Positions 13,461 through 25,337 of a DNA stretch of 64,000 bases are shown here, in pieces. Below the pieces are notes generated by a model, which saw nothing but the letters and a program-made list of their open reading frames with translations, did no database searches and was not told the DNA's origin. The DNA lies in NCBI GenBank assembly GCA_004794655.1, contig SMMW01000001.1:14289501-14353500 (forward strand), given 5' to 3'. A program made the position numbers and the translations under genes. This DNA is from Marisa cornuarietis (taxonomy: Eukaryota > Mollusca > Gastropoda > Architaenioglossa > Ampullariidae). Position 1 is the stretch's first letter. Each line of letters starts with the position of its first letter.

Positions 13461-13640
13461 ACCTTATTTCAACAGCAAAATCACACGAGGACACAATTAT
13501 CAGTAGGCATCAAATGCGTCCTACAAATTCATTCAGCATCAATCAAATCATGACATACGCCGAGATACGAACCCACGACACCTGATTCTCACTGTCGTGG
13601 TGACTGGCGCTTTATGACCACTGCACCACCAACCGCCCCT
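13459..13640 (-). mobile_element. tRNA-derived SINE body, minus strand
   Basis: Reading the minus strand from 13,640, a Pol III A box (TGGTGCAGTGGTC, 13,616-13,628) is followed about 43 bp later by a B box (GGTTCGTATCTC, 13,562-13,573), the spacing of a tRNA head. A unique body of about 100 bp follows and then a trinucleotide tail. It does not fold as an intact tRNA gene, so it is a SINE rather than a tRNA. Confidence 0.75.
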
Positions 13641-14524
13641 AATACATAAACATGAGCTTAGGACGGACTACTCGTGTGAAAATACTACAGGCAGGTGGGC
13701 ACTATGACCGAGAGACAGAGATCAAGGAGAGCTGAAGGTAAAAAACTCGGATCCACAAAAAAGTTTTAAAGCTTCCCACACGTTTGTTATTAACATTCTT
13801 CGTGAAGTTAAAAAAAAGCTGTTTATCAATCACATGGCTTTCACCTGTGTTCCTGCGGCCCTGCATCAGATCCGCCATTACGAGAAACCGGGCCATTTGG
13901 CACATCGATATTTTACCTTAGAGCACTTATGGAACTTCCATCTTGGAAATAACACAGCGTTAAAACAGCACTGGCCAAATGCACGCGAAAGGTGAGGTCA
14001 TGACCCCAGCAACTCTTAAAGCAATCGACGAGCCGCAACTGGTCACGTGTTTCGTTCAGGTGACAGCCAACCCGTGGGTCGACAAAACCGTCAGCGCGGG
14101 CTGGCGTTCACACGAGCCGCGCGGTGTTTGAACGCCGTGTTTCTATAAATAGACACAGTCTCCTGCTGCGCCTTCTTTCATCGATAGTTATAGTCTTAGC
14201 CCACTGCACCAGCGGCATGTTCTGCGAGGGAATGGTGGCAGATGTAGTTCAAACAGCCATGTTTATCATTAACGGCTCTGTGGACGCCATCTTTCGTAGA
14301 AATAGGGATGTCGTGTTATGAAGGGTCCACGAAAGTGCTTTTTTTTTTTTTTAACTGTTGCCTTAAATCTGAGTGAATAATTAAGCCCCTACCCTTCTCA
14401 CCGACATGCGCAGAGAGATGTGAAAATATACGTCACGAATGTACAGATAGGCCAGTATGTAGAGTTGGGCCGACGAGCAGGCGTGTCCGAGGGCGATAGA
14501 GACCGATCGCAGATGTAATCTGTT

Positions 14525-15095
14525 TAATAATAATAGTAATGAAGATTTTTATAGCGCATATTCGCACTCATAGAGAGCATGATCTTAGCGCTTAAAACGG
14601 GGGAGAGACATGGACTAAATGGATAGAACACGAGGGACGGAAGAATAAACGACAGTACTGACGACAAGTAGAAAACTAAGAAAGAAAAAAACAAAAAGGC
14701 ATCAAGTAACAGGAACAGAGAATATAGTGAACCTGAAGAGAAAGATGGGTAGAAAAGTAGCAAGAGCGGAAGGGGGAGAGTAGAAAAAGACGAGCATTGT
14801 GTGGACTGTGTTAGGAGTAATGGTGAAGGAATAGGTGCGTTTTCGGTGCAGATTTGAATGATTCAGTTGTAGGAAGGTGGCGGATATGGAAAGGGAGAGA
14901 GTTCCATTGTTTTGCTACACAGTAGCCAAAAGTCCTGTGACCATATGTTGTTGTTCTGGTGACAGGAACAGTTAGGATACGGTCATCAGTCGGAGAGCGT
15001 AGTTGTCTGGTTGGAACGTAAGGGAAGAGAAGTTCAGAGAAATAATCAGGGCAGTGACGTGGCTCAAGAACATAGGTTATTCACTCAGACTAATG
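14525..15095. repeat. Dispersed repeat D2, copy 1
   Basis: Starts with AAT units and GAAGATTTTTATAGCGCATA, then CACTCATAGAGAGCATG. The first 70 bp are almost identical to the inverse of 57,123-57,200. The rest (to AACATAGGTTATTC) is purine-rich and non-coding. The GCGCTATAAAAAT end with an AAT tail is the usual look of an invertebrate SINE or LINE tail. Outer limit is approximate. Confidence 0.6.
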
Positions 15096-16132
15096 GAAAT
15101 GATACTTTAGTTGAAGAGGATGTGATGTATTCATTCCTAAAACCCGAAAGGGTGTCCTTCCTCCGCCTGCAGAGCCTGTACTAAAATACTTGTCACCACT
15201 GCAGAGAGAATCGAATGAGCCGTGTTCAGTTCTCCGGTCGAGGTACACGAATTTCTCTCTAATTGGTTAAAATCTCCTGTCGTGTTACATGCAGGGTAGC
15301 TGGGGATGATGCCATTCCCCCGAATTGTCTCTCCGTTTCTCCTTCCTCCTAGTCAAATCAGTCTCACCAGTCCGAACTGCATTACCTTCTGCAAATAGTT
15401 ATTTTGCATCATTTAGAGAAGATGCAATCAGCACAGTCGATGAAGAAAAAAGCTCCCGACTCCTTGTCGCAGAGAATGTTTTAGACCGGCAGACAAAAGA
15501 CTCTGGTCTCGTCCCTAACAGCGCAGGGTCAAGGACACTCCACCTTGACACTGGTGACGTCGGACGATGGGGTCGTTAATAATTAAAAAAAAATAAATCA
15601 AAGTCGTGTCTCGGGCCCTGATGTCGTGATCAGAGCTATTTTTGTCGTCTGGAAGAGGTGGAAGGGGATGTGACACGGAACAGTAACCGTCGCGGTAGCT
15701 GTGACGTCCGCCTAGCGGAGCACAAAGGGGGATTCCCCCCTCGTCTCTTTGTTGTTTTTTTTTTGTTTTTTTTTCGGCCTAACCTCTCGCTGGGTTCGAG
15801 ATGCGCTGACAAATAAAGTTCTTTTTTCTTGCTGGCAGATCAATGGGCGTTCCAGCAAGTACGCGCCGTCTCTGCTGAAAACACTGAATTACACCTCCTC
15901 CATCCTCCAATTACCTGTTATTTCCGGCGCCCATTTCACGCTTGGAAACGATCTCGACACAGGGCTGGCTTCAAATGTGCAATGTCTTTGCGCAGTAACA
16001 GATGCTGAGTGCAAACAATGCATAGGACTGGGTATCGTTAGTCAGAACTCGTGCCAATCACCAAAATATGCGCTCTTCTCCAAGAACGCTGTTCTGATTG
16101 TCACTTCTGTACAGTGCCAGTTGAAATCCTCG

Positions 16133-16134
<2 letters not shown>
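15096..16134. other. Intergenic, no gene supported
   Basis: Two long open frames (15,325-15,579 and 15,749-16,225 on +) have no recognisable similarity; the second has an acceptor-like TTGCTGGCAG at 15,830-15,839 but runs into the CA repeat. Confidence 0.4.

Positions 16135-16192
<58 letters not shown>
16135..16192. repeat. (CA)n microsatellite
   Basis: 29 uninterrupted CA units, followed by short CACG variants. Confidence 0.95.
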
Positions 16193-16194
<2 letters not shown>

Positions 16195-16339
16195 TGCAAG
16201 CACGCACGCACGCAGAGTGTGTTAGCCTCTAAGATTATTCTTGTCATCCATTCCTATTACGAATCGCTCGCAAAGATAAAGTGCTCTAGACCTTAGGTCC
16301 TGGCGACCCGGTTAAATTTACGAGGTCACAAGAATATGC

Positions 16340-16575
16340 CTAATTAACATATGATCCAGCTCTCACAATGAGTGAGGCTTGCATAGTGTAAATGCATCCA
16401 CGTACAATCCTGACGTCAGTGTTGCCGACTTCTTTCTGTCCATGGTGATATTTGTACGCGTCGATCTCAAGAACGAAAGGGAGTATATTCACCCATGAAT
16501 GGGGAAATAATATCTTGCACCGAGTTTTCCCCAATCATTATTAACAAGTGAAATGTGCACCCTACTCGTCCTTGA
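16340..16575 (+). repeat. Dispersed repeat D1, copy 2
   Basis: Counterpart of 7,545-7,758; shared segments include CAGCTCTC, GTCAGTGTTG, TTTCTGTCCATGG, GAGTATATT and ATTATTAA in the same order. Confidence 0.65.
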
Positions 16576-17227
16576 ACACACAGAGCCATACATGTGACCA
16601 CTCCACGTAAACAGAACAAAGGTCAAAATTACTCAATAGGATCTCAGTGAGTTGAGTAATGTTAACACATCTGCTATCCAGCTGCTTGTGTCAATGCGAA
16701 ACCGGAAATAAGAGTACCCGGAAAATACCCACGATAGCCACCCCTTGGAGAGAATGCCCGAGAGCAAGCTCGAGATCTGGCGATCCTGACAGCACTGATT
16801 TACCACCCCACCATCGGACAGCCTCGCCATATCTCGCGAGATGACGTGCTGCCAGCTTGCCTGTTCTCGCTGCACATCACATACATGAACACTGTATGAA
16901 CAGTTTCATACTACCCGCTTCCTCTACCGGACTCCTGCTTTGTTCCAAGTCTCCGCCATTAGAAGCAGTCATGCTTAACCAAGTGAAATATTTTTTAAGT
17001 ATCGTATATGTAAAGAAGCTTTAAGATGCATTAACATCATCCAGACACTATAGTAACTATGAGGACGAACCTCTTGTGGGGGGGGGGGCATTGTTTCTAT
17101 AGCAACGTAGTTAGATCATTTGCACGTAGACAAACAAATATCAGCTTTTTTGTGCGGTGAGCACTGTTTTATCTAGCTAGGTTGGTAGAAAAATTGTCAG
17201 CCATCCATTTTAGTGCAAGATTTCTAT

Positions 17228-17900
17228 TTTCGTTCATCCACTCCTTGATTGGAGCTGGTACCGATCATCCGCAAATCGGCGAGGGGGGATAGATAGACAC
17301 AGCACTTGACAAACCTTGCCACTTTGGTCTTTCTCGAGCGACAGTGGCCAGTCCATTCTTTTATGTTAGCTAGCCAATTTTTCTCTGTTAACTTCGGCGT
17401 CGATCACCCTCCACGGTACCCTGAATGACAGTTTTTTTCAGGGTGTCGTGCCGGATGACGTCTGAATCAGATCAACTTGGGTCGCTTCACTGCTGCCAGG
17501 AGGAGTTCTTGGCAGCCTGTGCTTCATATATATTCGCTGATCTTGTGTTCTATGTTCCAGAAAAATCAGAATATTTTTCACAGATACTTGGTTTTTAATT
17601 ACTTGATTATTTTCTTCCGTGTCAGCATCAGAGTCCACGTCTCAGACCCGTAAAGCAGGATGGAAACCACGTAGACTTACAGTCTTTACTGGGCAGGAAA
17701 CCTGACGGTAATGCTGCGCCAAATCCTGCTCACCCTGGTCATTGCTGCTGTCGCGGATGTGAATTTCTGCCGTTTAGAAAGGGTGGCTTCCAAGTACTTG
17801 ACGCTGTTTACTTCTTCGAGCTGTGCTCCATTCATGTAAATCTCTACTCAACTGCTGTCTCTGCTGGTGTTAATCATGACATTGCTCTTTCTAGTGCTGC
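17228..17900 (-). mobile_element. Decayed LINE (family A), second copy
   Basis: On the minus strand: IYMNGAQLEEVNSVKYLEAT, SRIWRSITVRFPA, VVSILLYGSETWTLM, FLEHRTQD and KKTVIQGTVEG, the C-terminal half of a LINE reverse transcriptase. Stops and frameshifts are numerous. The 3' end (CGGTACCAGCTCCAATCAAG) resembles the end of the first copy (CGGTACCAGTTAAGG), which ties the two together. Confidence 0.8.
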
Positions 17901-20900
17901 TGTCCATGTCACATTATGTATTCGCACAGTCTGTCACTCTGTTAGTCTGTTCGTAAAGTATTGCTGCTCGCTGTGACAATATCGCTGCCACCAGTTCAAT
18001 GTTTGTGCAAAGCGCAGGTCGCATATTGACCTTCCAGTGATTTGGTTATGGACCAGACCGTCTGTGGAGTGCTAAGAAGCCGTCTTCCATTCCTTGTAGG
18101 TAGGGGGCGATGAAGGGTATGGGTCAGAGTCTGTGGCCCTGTGAAAACTCTAAAAGTCTTAGGCATCTGTCGTTTGTTTTTCCCAGGCCAAATTTGATTA
18201 TTGTTGCTGCCTATTTTTAAATAGGCGTTTGAGGCACTCCTTGCAATTAATCACCGAGTGTGACTAGAATGCCCTTTCTTGGTGCTGCTTTTACGATTTG
18301 TTTTCTAGATGATCGTTATTTATTTTCACGTGGTCGGTGAAATCTGAAGCTCAGCCCTGGACAATACTGACATAGTGAGGCCTGGCGGAGATACTGATGG
18401 AAATTAGACAGCCATTGCTGCACAGATAATAAAGAATCTAACCACCTCTTGATCCCACGAGGACTAACCATTATACTCGTGTTTCTTCCCGGATGTACCA
18501 AATCATGTGACCTTCACCTGTCAAATATTCCCCAGCCTGGCCATCTGACCTCCCCCCACTTTCAAATGTCCCACTGATACGTCACGGGAAAGTCTCTCCC
18601 CTTGCATCACTGGTGTAATGCGTGTACCTCTAACGTTCAAATGGAATTCTTTCTTTAAAAGCTTTTTTGTTCCATTGGCTCCAGTTGCATACTTTTCGAT
18701 GCTCCCTCCCTGGACCTTGAGGTCATTGTTAATTCTGGTCTTGATCGATCCGGAATTTTTCGTTGGCCACGTATTCTATTAATTTACAGACCCTTCCTTT
18801 GTCTCAAAGAACTATTCTACTTTAAATTTATTCGCATAACAGTACATCAGCGAAAGACATTAGCTCATGATTCTCTTTTGTTCCCCTCTTTCCCTTATCT
18901 CTTCGTTTCACCACCTCCCTTCCACATTCACGTCTGTGTGCATAGAGACATATATCCACGTGCGTAAGTTTGCACACCATTTGTTACAGGCTGTCAACAC
19001 TGCCAGACAATGAGCAATGGCGAAACCGAAATGGAAAAAAAAACCAACGGTTGTCAGCATGACTTACCGACTCACAATGCAGTCATTTCAGCTGACATTT
19101 AGGTGACGCTATTTCAGGCTCGAATCTGGTTCTTTGCGTAGTCGAACATCGTGACCAACTGGTGTGCTCGCTAATAATAGGCTGCTCCACCCTGCACCCA
19201 ACCCCCACTACCACAGCACCCTAATGTCACGTGCTGCAGGTGCGAGGCGGGTGAGACGGTGTGTCAGCGAGAGTACATCCCACTCATCAGCTCAATCATC
19301 CGCACATTGCAGACCTCTAACGGTTGCGAAGCAGTATCAGGCACTCTTGTGGAAAGCCTCCCAGCTTTACATAGTTGCAAAGCACACAGTATATATATAT
19401 ATACACACACACAACATATAAGCGCAAAGTGCAGGTTGCATATTGCCCTCCAGCTAATTAGGCATATGCAACTTACAGACAGACGCGCTTTGACCTACGG
19501 TAGTAAGTAGATTCTGTTGAAGGAGCGATATTAATGATATAATATAATAAGAAGAAAATATTTAAATATAAAGCTGTTTGAGGAGGCGGCGGCAGTGTAA
19601 CATTTAAAGACTTCTGAAAAAGATAGGGAGGCAAACTAAATGTTTAAGCCCTGTAATAATAGCCTCTACCCCATTTCCGCTTCACGTTTACTGGAAACGA
19701 ACGAAACCACCAGAAATAATACAAATTATATTCAGAACCCGCTGCAAAAACCAAACGTCTTGTATGTATGTTGTTCTTGTAGGAACATTAACTGTGTTCA
19801 TTTAAACTTCCTTCAGACCGAGCATGCAGTCAACGGACTGCACATGCAAGCTGAAGTATCAACAGACAAAACTAATGTGATAAGAACCACTTCCGATCTT
19901 CGGCGTATGCACGGAAGTTTCGAGGAATGAAGAGTTTCTCCACGCAGATGCGCGAGAAGCAGCACTCAATGGCCGGAGGTGTGTGACATGTGCAGTTCCT
20001 GTTATCAGGCATCGATGACGTACATGGTTGTATCGGCGTGACGAAAATGTCACCGAGGGGAAGGGGCCCATGCAGTCTGTTCCTGTCTCGGGCTTGAAAC
20101 TTTGTTTGCGTTACAGGCAAAGCTCTTGCGAGAAGCATCGATAAACAAACCATTGGGAAACACATTCTCCCTCGATAAGGATGCTCTTCGTTCGCAACAT
20201 TGCTTTCGTCACGATCTACTCTTATTTGATCAATGAGCGTTCATTCAAACAGTGTTAATGTAAACGATCTTCAAAATGAAGTTATCATGACAGGGTTGCG
20301 CTCACGTTTCATCGCTAATACCTAAATAAAGCTACTGAACATTTCAAATGACTTAAAATTTAAAAAAAATCAGTTAAAATTTGAAAGCAAAACAAGTAGA
20401 AGAAAGGGACTGTATCATCCAGTTCTCCACTTATTGTACTGTGAATGTGATGCTCCCAAGATAGCATAAATAAAGCACACAGCTGCTAGCACCCGTGGAT
20501 CATTTAAGCAGACGTTTAGGACGGGTATATATATATATAATATGCTAATAAATAAGGAAGCTAATCCACTGCCTGTAGTGAAAGAAACAGAGACACAAAG
20601 AAGGAAAGAAGGACGAAGAGACTCTATTGGTAATTGAGTGATCTGATTCTGACCGACAGAGAGAAAGAGAGAGGGATTAAGGAGAGGAGGAGAAAGGAAT
20701 AGAGAGAAAAAGTGAAAAAAATCAAGTAAGCGGGGTATGGAAGAGAGACATGTAAATGAACGATCTAATCCTCTGCCTTCTACGAGAGAAACAGAATAAA
20801 AGGATGTTCAAGACTTCAATGTCATACTGTTATGGTTTCAACCCCATGGCAGTCTAGACAAAGAAATCCAGGCTTTCTGGTTTTTATGGCCGCATTTCCC

Positions 20901-21047
20901 TAGTCCATTGCACCTGAGAGAATTACTCTCGTTGTTTTTCCGTGCACATGGATGCACTAACGACACATGGGTGTAACACATTTGTTACAGAAAAAGGAGA
21001 GACGAAACACTCATGTTAAGAACTGAAATGAGAAAACATGAACTAAA

Positions 21048-21048
<1 letters not shown>
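17901..21048. other. Intergenic, no gene supported
   Basis: The part to about 18,150 may be more of the LINE A copy but is too decayed to read. Small (TA)n runs are at 19,391-19,402 and 20,527-20,540; purine-rich sequence fills 20,585-20,750. Confidence 0.45.
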
Positions 21049-21078
<30 letters not shown>

Positions 21079-21079
21079 A
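21049..21079. repeat. (CA)n(TA)n microsatellite
   Basis: CA units run into TA units. Confidence 0.9.
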
Positions 21080-22173
21080 ACCATTTGTATGTATTTATTT
21101 GTCACACACATAAGGATGGTTTCTGAAGAGATAAAAACACCAACAAAACCTAAACTAAGAAGTAAATACAATGTAAAAAAATTATTCAGCAAAAATAAAA
21201 CGATAAATGTACATTACACACAAATTTAGATACATTTAAATTATAATTTCCACATAACACTAACACAAGTCTCTAGCAGTTACAGTCACTTTCTCCTATG
21301 TTGAATGTCTTCCTTGAAGCCCTTTATGTCACAAACAGTCTTTCTTGGGCTGCCTCCCTTCTTGAATCCACAGCGAGTTCCGACGCACCGATATGAGAAG
21401 GAAATTTAAAAAAAAACCTAGACAAAAGATTCTAATTAATGTCTGATAATTCATTTAGCTCCAAATTTATGGTATTATACACCAAAATATATTTAATTTA
21501 CATCATACGACTTAAAACCAGATGCACAATAATCTGAATGCAAGCTCACAAAATTTAAATGACTCACAAACTCAGCTCAACAGTTTTTCAGGTGAGTAGT
21601 TCTAACAAGTCTTCTCAGGACTTAGTCCTTGACGACAACGACGACAACCATCAGGTCCCCCGCCCCGATCAAGGGGGAGACTTCCTCAGATCGATTAAAC
21701 ACCAAACAACAGCAATAATGACTGACTCGTCTCATCGTCAGCCCTCTCCCCCAGTTTATACTCTAATACTCCATCACAACCGCCTTTTCATAAAAAAATG
21801 CGACCGCTATGAGACACACTCTTTCCCAGGTGTACTGTCCGTAAGGCATCATGAAGGTAAGCTTTAAACAGTCTTCAGAGCGGCCTCGTATCTGCCATTA
21901 TCCCTTGGCCAGATCAGCTTTGGAAACCTTTATGCGTGAGTTAGTCGACTTTATATATATATGTAGATCTGTGGTTTAGCATCAAAAGCCGTGATTAAAG
22001 CTCAACTGTCGATAGTCTACACAGAACCTCTAGAAGTCTAGCTCTTTGATGAATTCCATCTGAAATGCGCTACAGAGCGAGATTTTACAGGCTGGCTATG
22101 CTGCAGTGTAAGTGGAAGTTACTCGTAATTTGTGCATTCCGGAAGGTGAATAACCGTGATATAGCCTTAGTTG

Positions 22174-22218
22174 CTACCTACCTACCTACCTACCTACCTA
22201 CCTACCTACCTACCTACC
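22174..22218. repeat. (CTAC)n microsatellite
   Basis: Eleven CTAC units. Confidence 0.93.
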
Positions 22219-22573
22219 CACGCGAAGGTCAGTGAGACTGGCTTTGACTATGGCAAATCTCAGCCAGTCACCTCTTGTGTTACTCAGTCAGTCCTCTCCA
22301 GTCTTTTCACATCGTCAGGCCCCTTTTCCGCTGTTATGAACAGCAGAGGAGCCTCTATTCTTAGGGCCGGCTTCAATTCAGCTTTAGTTCCTGTCTTTTC
22401 CATGATTCCTCTGATCAGTTACTATTTAAATCGTAAAGAACTTGAACTGTCTCAGAGTGAATGGGTTCTCTTTCCCTGTAAGTTTTTAACTGTTTAACAT
22501 GAGACAGCCCTATTTTATCTCCTTCTTGGATCTTGTTATTTATTTCATTTACTATCACTTTTTAATTTGCTTT

Positions 22574-23350
22574 TCAATCTCTCTCGCACTTTTTTTGGTT
22601 TGCTTTTGTTGGCAGCAGTAACAGCACTTTGTTTCCAACTGGATAATGTCGGCACTTCCACTGTCTATTGTACGGCGCCGCATAACGTTGGGCGCTTCGG
22701 TTAAGTTTTTCTGGGCCACAACTGAGGTGGATTCTATTCAATAGACATTCTCTTAAATCTCTGACGTAGTGAGTAGTGTTCTTCACATCTTCTTAAATAT
22801 GCATCGTCCACTATTCTTTCAGAACCTACTAATGTCCTTTCACAGTTCGGTCATGAAGCAGCTCGAATGGTGAGAATCCCAGGCTTTCTTGGGGAATCTC
22901 ATGGTAAGAGCGGGAACCAATCTCCCCCAGTCTTTTGGGCATTCTTGACAGAGTCTTCGCAGCATGAATTTTAAAGTCCAAAGAATGTTTACGCCAGTCC
23001 ATTGCACTTCGCGTGATGAGGAGTAGTTGTAAGACCTGTAATTGCAAGCAGCTTGTTCAGTTGCTGCATCCGTTCATTAACAAGCTGTGCACCGCGGTCG
23101 GTCAATATTTCGTTTGGAACGCCTAACGTTGTTCACATTTCTCAAAGTGCTTCAGTTAGAGTGGGTAGAGTGCTGCATACTCTTCCATCACTAGTATGCA
23201 ACAGTTTCTATGTTCAATATGAGTGTGGTGCGTCCCACAAGATCTGCCGCTAACTCTTCGAAAGAGTTCATCGATTAAGGAAGACTGTCCAAGGGGTGCT
23301 TTGCCTACACGTCCTTCTGGCGATTTTCTTTTAGGTGCGTCAGAGGAGGC
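22574..23350 (-). mobile_element. Ty3/Gypsy retrotransposon integrase remnant
   Basis: On the minus strand, in order: SPEGRVGKAPLGQSSLIDE (link from zinc finger to core, near 23,330-23,270), FEELAADLVG (start of the core), GVPNEILTDRGAQLVNERMQ with the catalytic-type D (near 23,140), LTTTPHHAKCNGL, then SYHEIPQESLGFSPFELLHD (near 22,900) and, in another frame, HYPVGNKVLLLLPTKAN (near 22,620). The pieces lie in at least three frames with stops, so it is inactive. Reverse transcriptase, gag and LTRs were not recognised. Confidence 0.85.
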
Positions 23351-24907
23351 AACATATCAGCAAACACGAAAAACACTGCTGGCTAGTAACGTTTGCTTGC
23401 GGCCTGTCAGCTGTTTTCTGTGTCTAGATGTCGTGCCATTGGTACATCATGCAGTCATCATGTAATCATCTACGTCATCAAGTAATCAATTTTGTAACTC
23501 GGTTGGTACACAAATGGTGATAAACACGTTTATTACAAATGTGCTGGTGCATCAATGTACCGCCTTTCCCATATAAACTGATCAGATCCTGTATTCTATG
23601 TCTTCTATTGTTCCTTCTTTGGCTTTGTTTCCAACTCACAACTTGTCCGTTGTAATTTTTGTAAATATTCTCTGGTCACATTTTCCAACAAAAAACCAAT
23701 CATTTTGAAAGGTTTTGAAAGAAAGGACCTCGTTCATTTGTAGCTGCTTGTGCACGAGTAATAGCTACAACCGTAGGTGGGGCCATTGGAGGGTAAACTA
23801 ACAACAACCACTTCGGTCCGATATTTCCTAAGAGGACAGGCATCACCAAACTGGTGAGTACATTAGCTTTCGCCTCTCCATAATAAAACGGACTTTACAG
23901 TCACACTTGGGCATGAGCGAACCTCGTTCTTGTTGACCATTTGGTCTGAAGGTGTATGGACGAAATAATAATAATAATAATAATTGCCCACTCCTATTAC
24001 AGAAGTTCAAGGCGCACTAGAAATGAGCTATAGCTACTAGCTACGAGAGCTGCAACCACTACTAACATATCAGCTTTGCTATCATACAGACCTTTTACTA
24101 ACCCTTCACCTTTAGAGTTCTGCCTAACCAGCTGTTTCTTTTATTATCTTCGTGGAACACTGGAACAGATATATTTGCCATTTTCCCTGCTACTACTTCA
24201 AACACCTGTTCTTGCAAAACTAAATCAAGCTAGGCTTCATACATTTGCATTTTTCCCAAGATTAGTTAAGCCGTCTTTCTTTCATTGCGGTTCAATCTTG
24301 TCACGATCTACGAAAACGTTTTCTGGACATAACGTCGTGCTTTTCTAACTGGCACATGCATGAATCAGAAGTCGGTTGAAGAGCTTCCTTCAATGTCACT
24401 TTAAACACGATCGTAATGAAGTCCTTCAGCATCTGTAAGAGTCAAGTGTGTATCTGTTGCTCTGGCTCTCAGCTGACCACCAAGCACCATTTCCTAATGA
24501 TTTTCATTCCAGTTCTACAACAGAGCCACGCGCTTAAAGTGTCCTTAAGAGAGGGGCTGAGTCAACTCCTTTCTCAGACCGTTGGTGAGAAACTTCTCTT
24601 TTTTCTCTCCTACTCTAATTCAAACTTTCTTTCATTTTCAGTTCTATCAATCCACCCTCTTTTTCAAAACGCATTTTCATAGTCTGTTCTCCTCCTCTTA
24701 TTGAAGTTTTCCTTGTTTTTGAAACCAGTTATAGAAAGCAATACTGCTCAAGCACAATACTGAGTTAAAAAAACGTGTAAGAGAATTAAGGGCGACGTTG
24801 CATCAAATAAATTTTGGTCACCATCAGATGCCCAAACTCACGAACTCACACGGACGCGTCCTCCCACGTTTTCCTGTTTCCCCCGAGTGTCCCCAAAATC
24901 AGGTTTG
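23351..24907. other. Intergenic, no gene supported
   Basis: Could include further decayed Gypsy sequence upstream of the integrase, but no motif is readable. An AAT run with GGCGCACTAG at 23,966-24,020 looks like another SINE-type tail. Other frames show nothing recognisable. Confidence 0.4.
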
Positions 24908-24957
24908 TGACTGACTGACTGACTGACTGACTGACTGACTGACTGACTGACTGACTG
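24908..24957. repeat. (GACT)n microsatellite
   Basis: About 12 uninterrupted tetranucleotide units. Confidence 0.93.
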
Positions 24958-25261
24958 TAAACTGTAAGCTCCCACGACGTCAAATGTCAATGGTAGATTA
25001 CTGCACAATTGTGTTCCTCCTTCATCTCAGTTTCTTTCCACCTTAGAAGCAGAAAAACTCCAAACAGTTAATCAGGGACCTAAGACGCCGATCTAAAAAA
25101 AGCCTTTAACTGATCTAAGCGGATCGATCAGTCTTCGCAGAATCTTGTTGCAAATTGCCTTTAATTATGGCGCCTCATCCCAGAAAAACGGGAGGAATGT
25201 GAAGCACAGGAAACAAGCTGCGTGTTCTCCTGAGTGTTTTCATATGTGGAGGATGCAGAAT

Positions 25262-25263
<2 letters not shown>

Positions 25264-25337
<74 letters not shown>
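25264..25337. repeat. Compound microsatellite (GT)n(GA)n
   Basis: About 25 GT units followed by about 11 GA units. Confidence 0.95.

Noticed and set aside
13555..13640. A tRNA gene
   Set aside because: A and B boxes are present, but the arms do not pair as a tRNA and a SINE body and tail follow.
15749..16225. 158-codon ORF with an acceptor-like start
   Set aside because: Ends in a His-Thr run made by the CA microsatellite; no similarity or splice donor that makes sense.
21559..21867. 102-codon ORF as Gypsy LTR or gene
   Set aside because: It lies where a 3' LTR of the minus-strand Gypsy could be, but no paired copy or terminal TG..CA was found.
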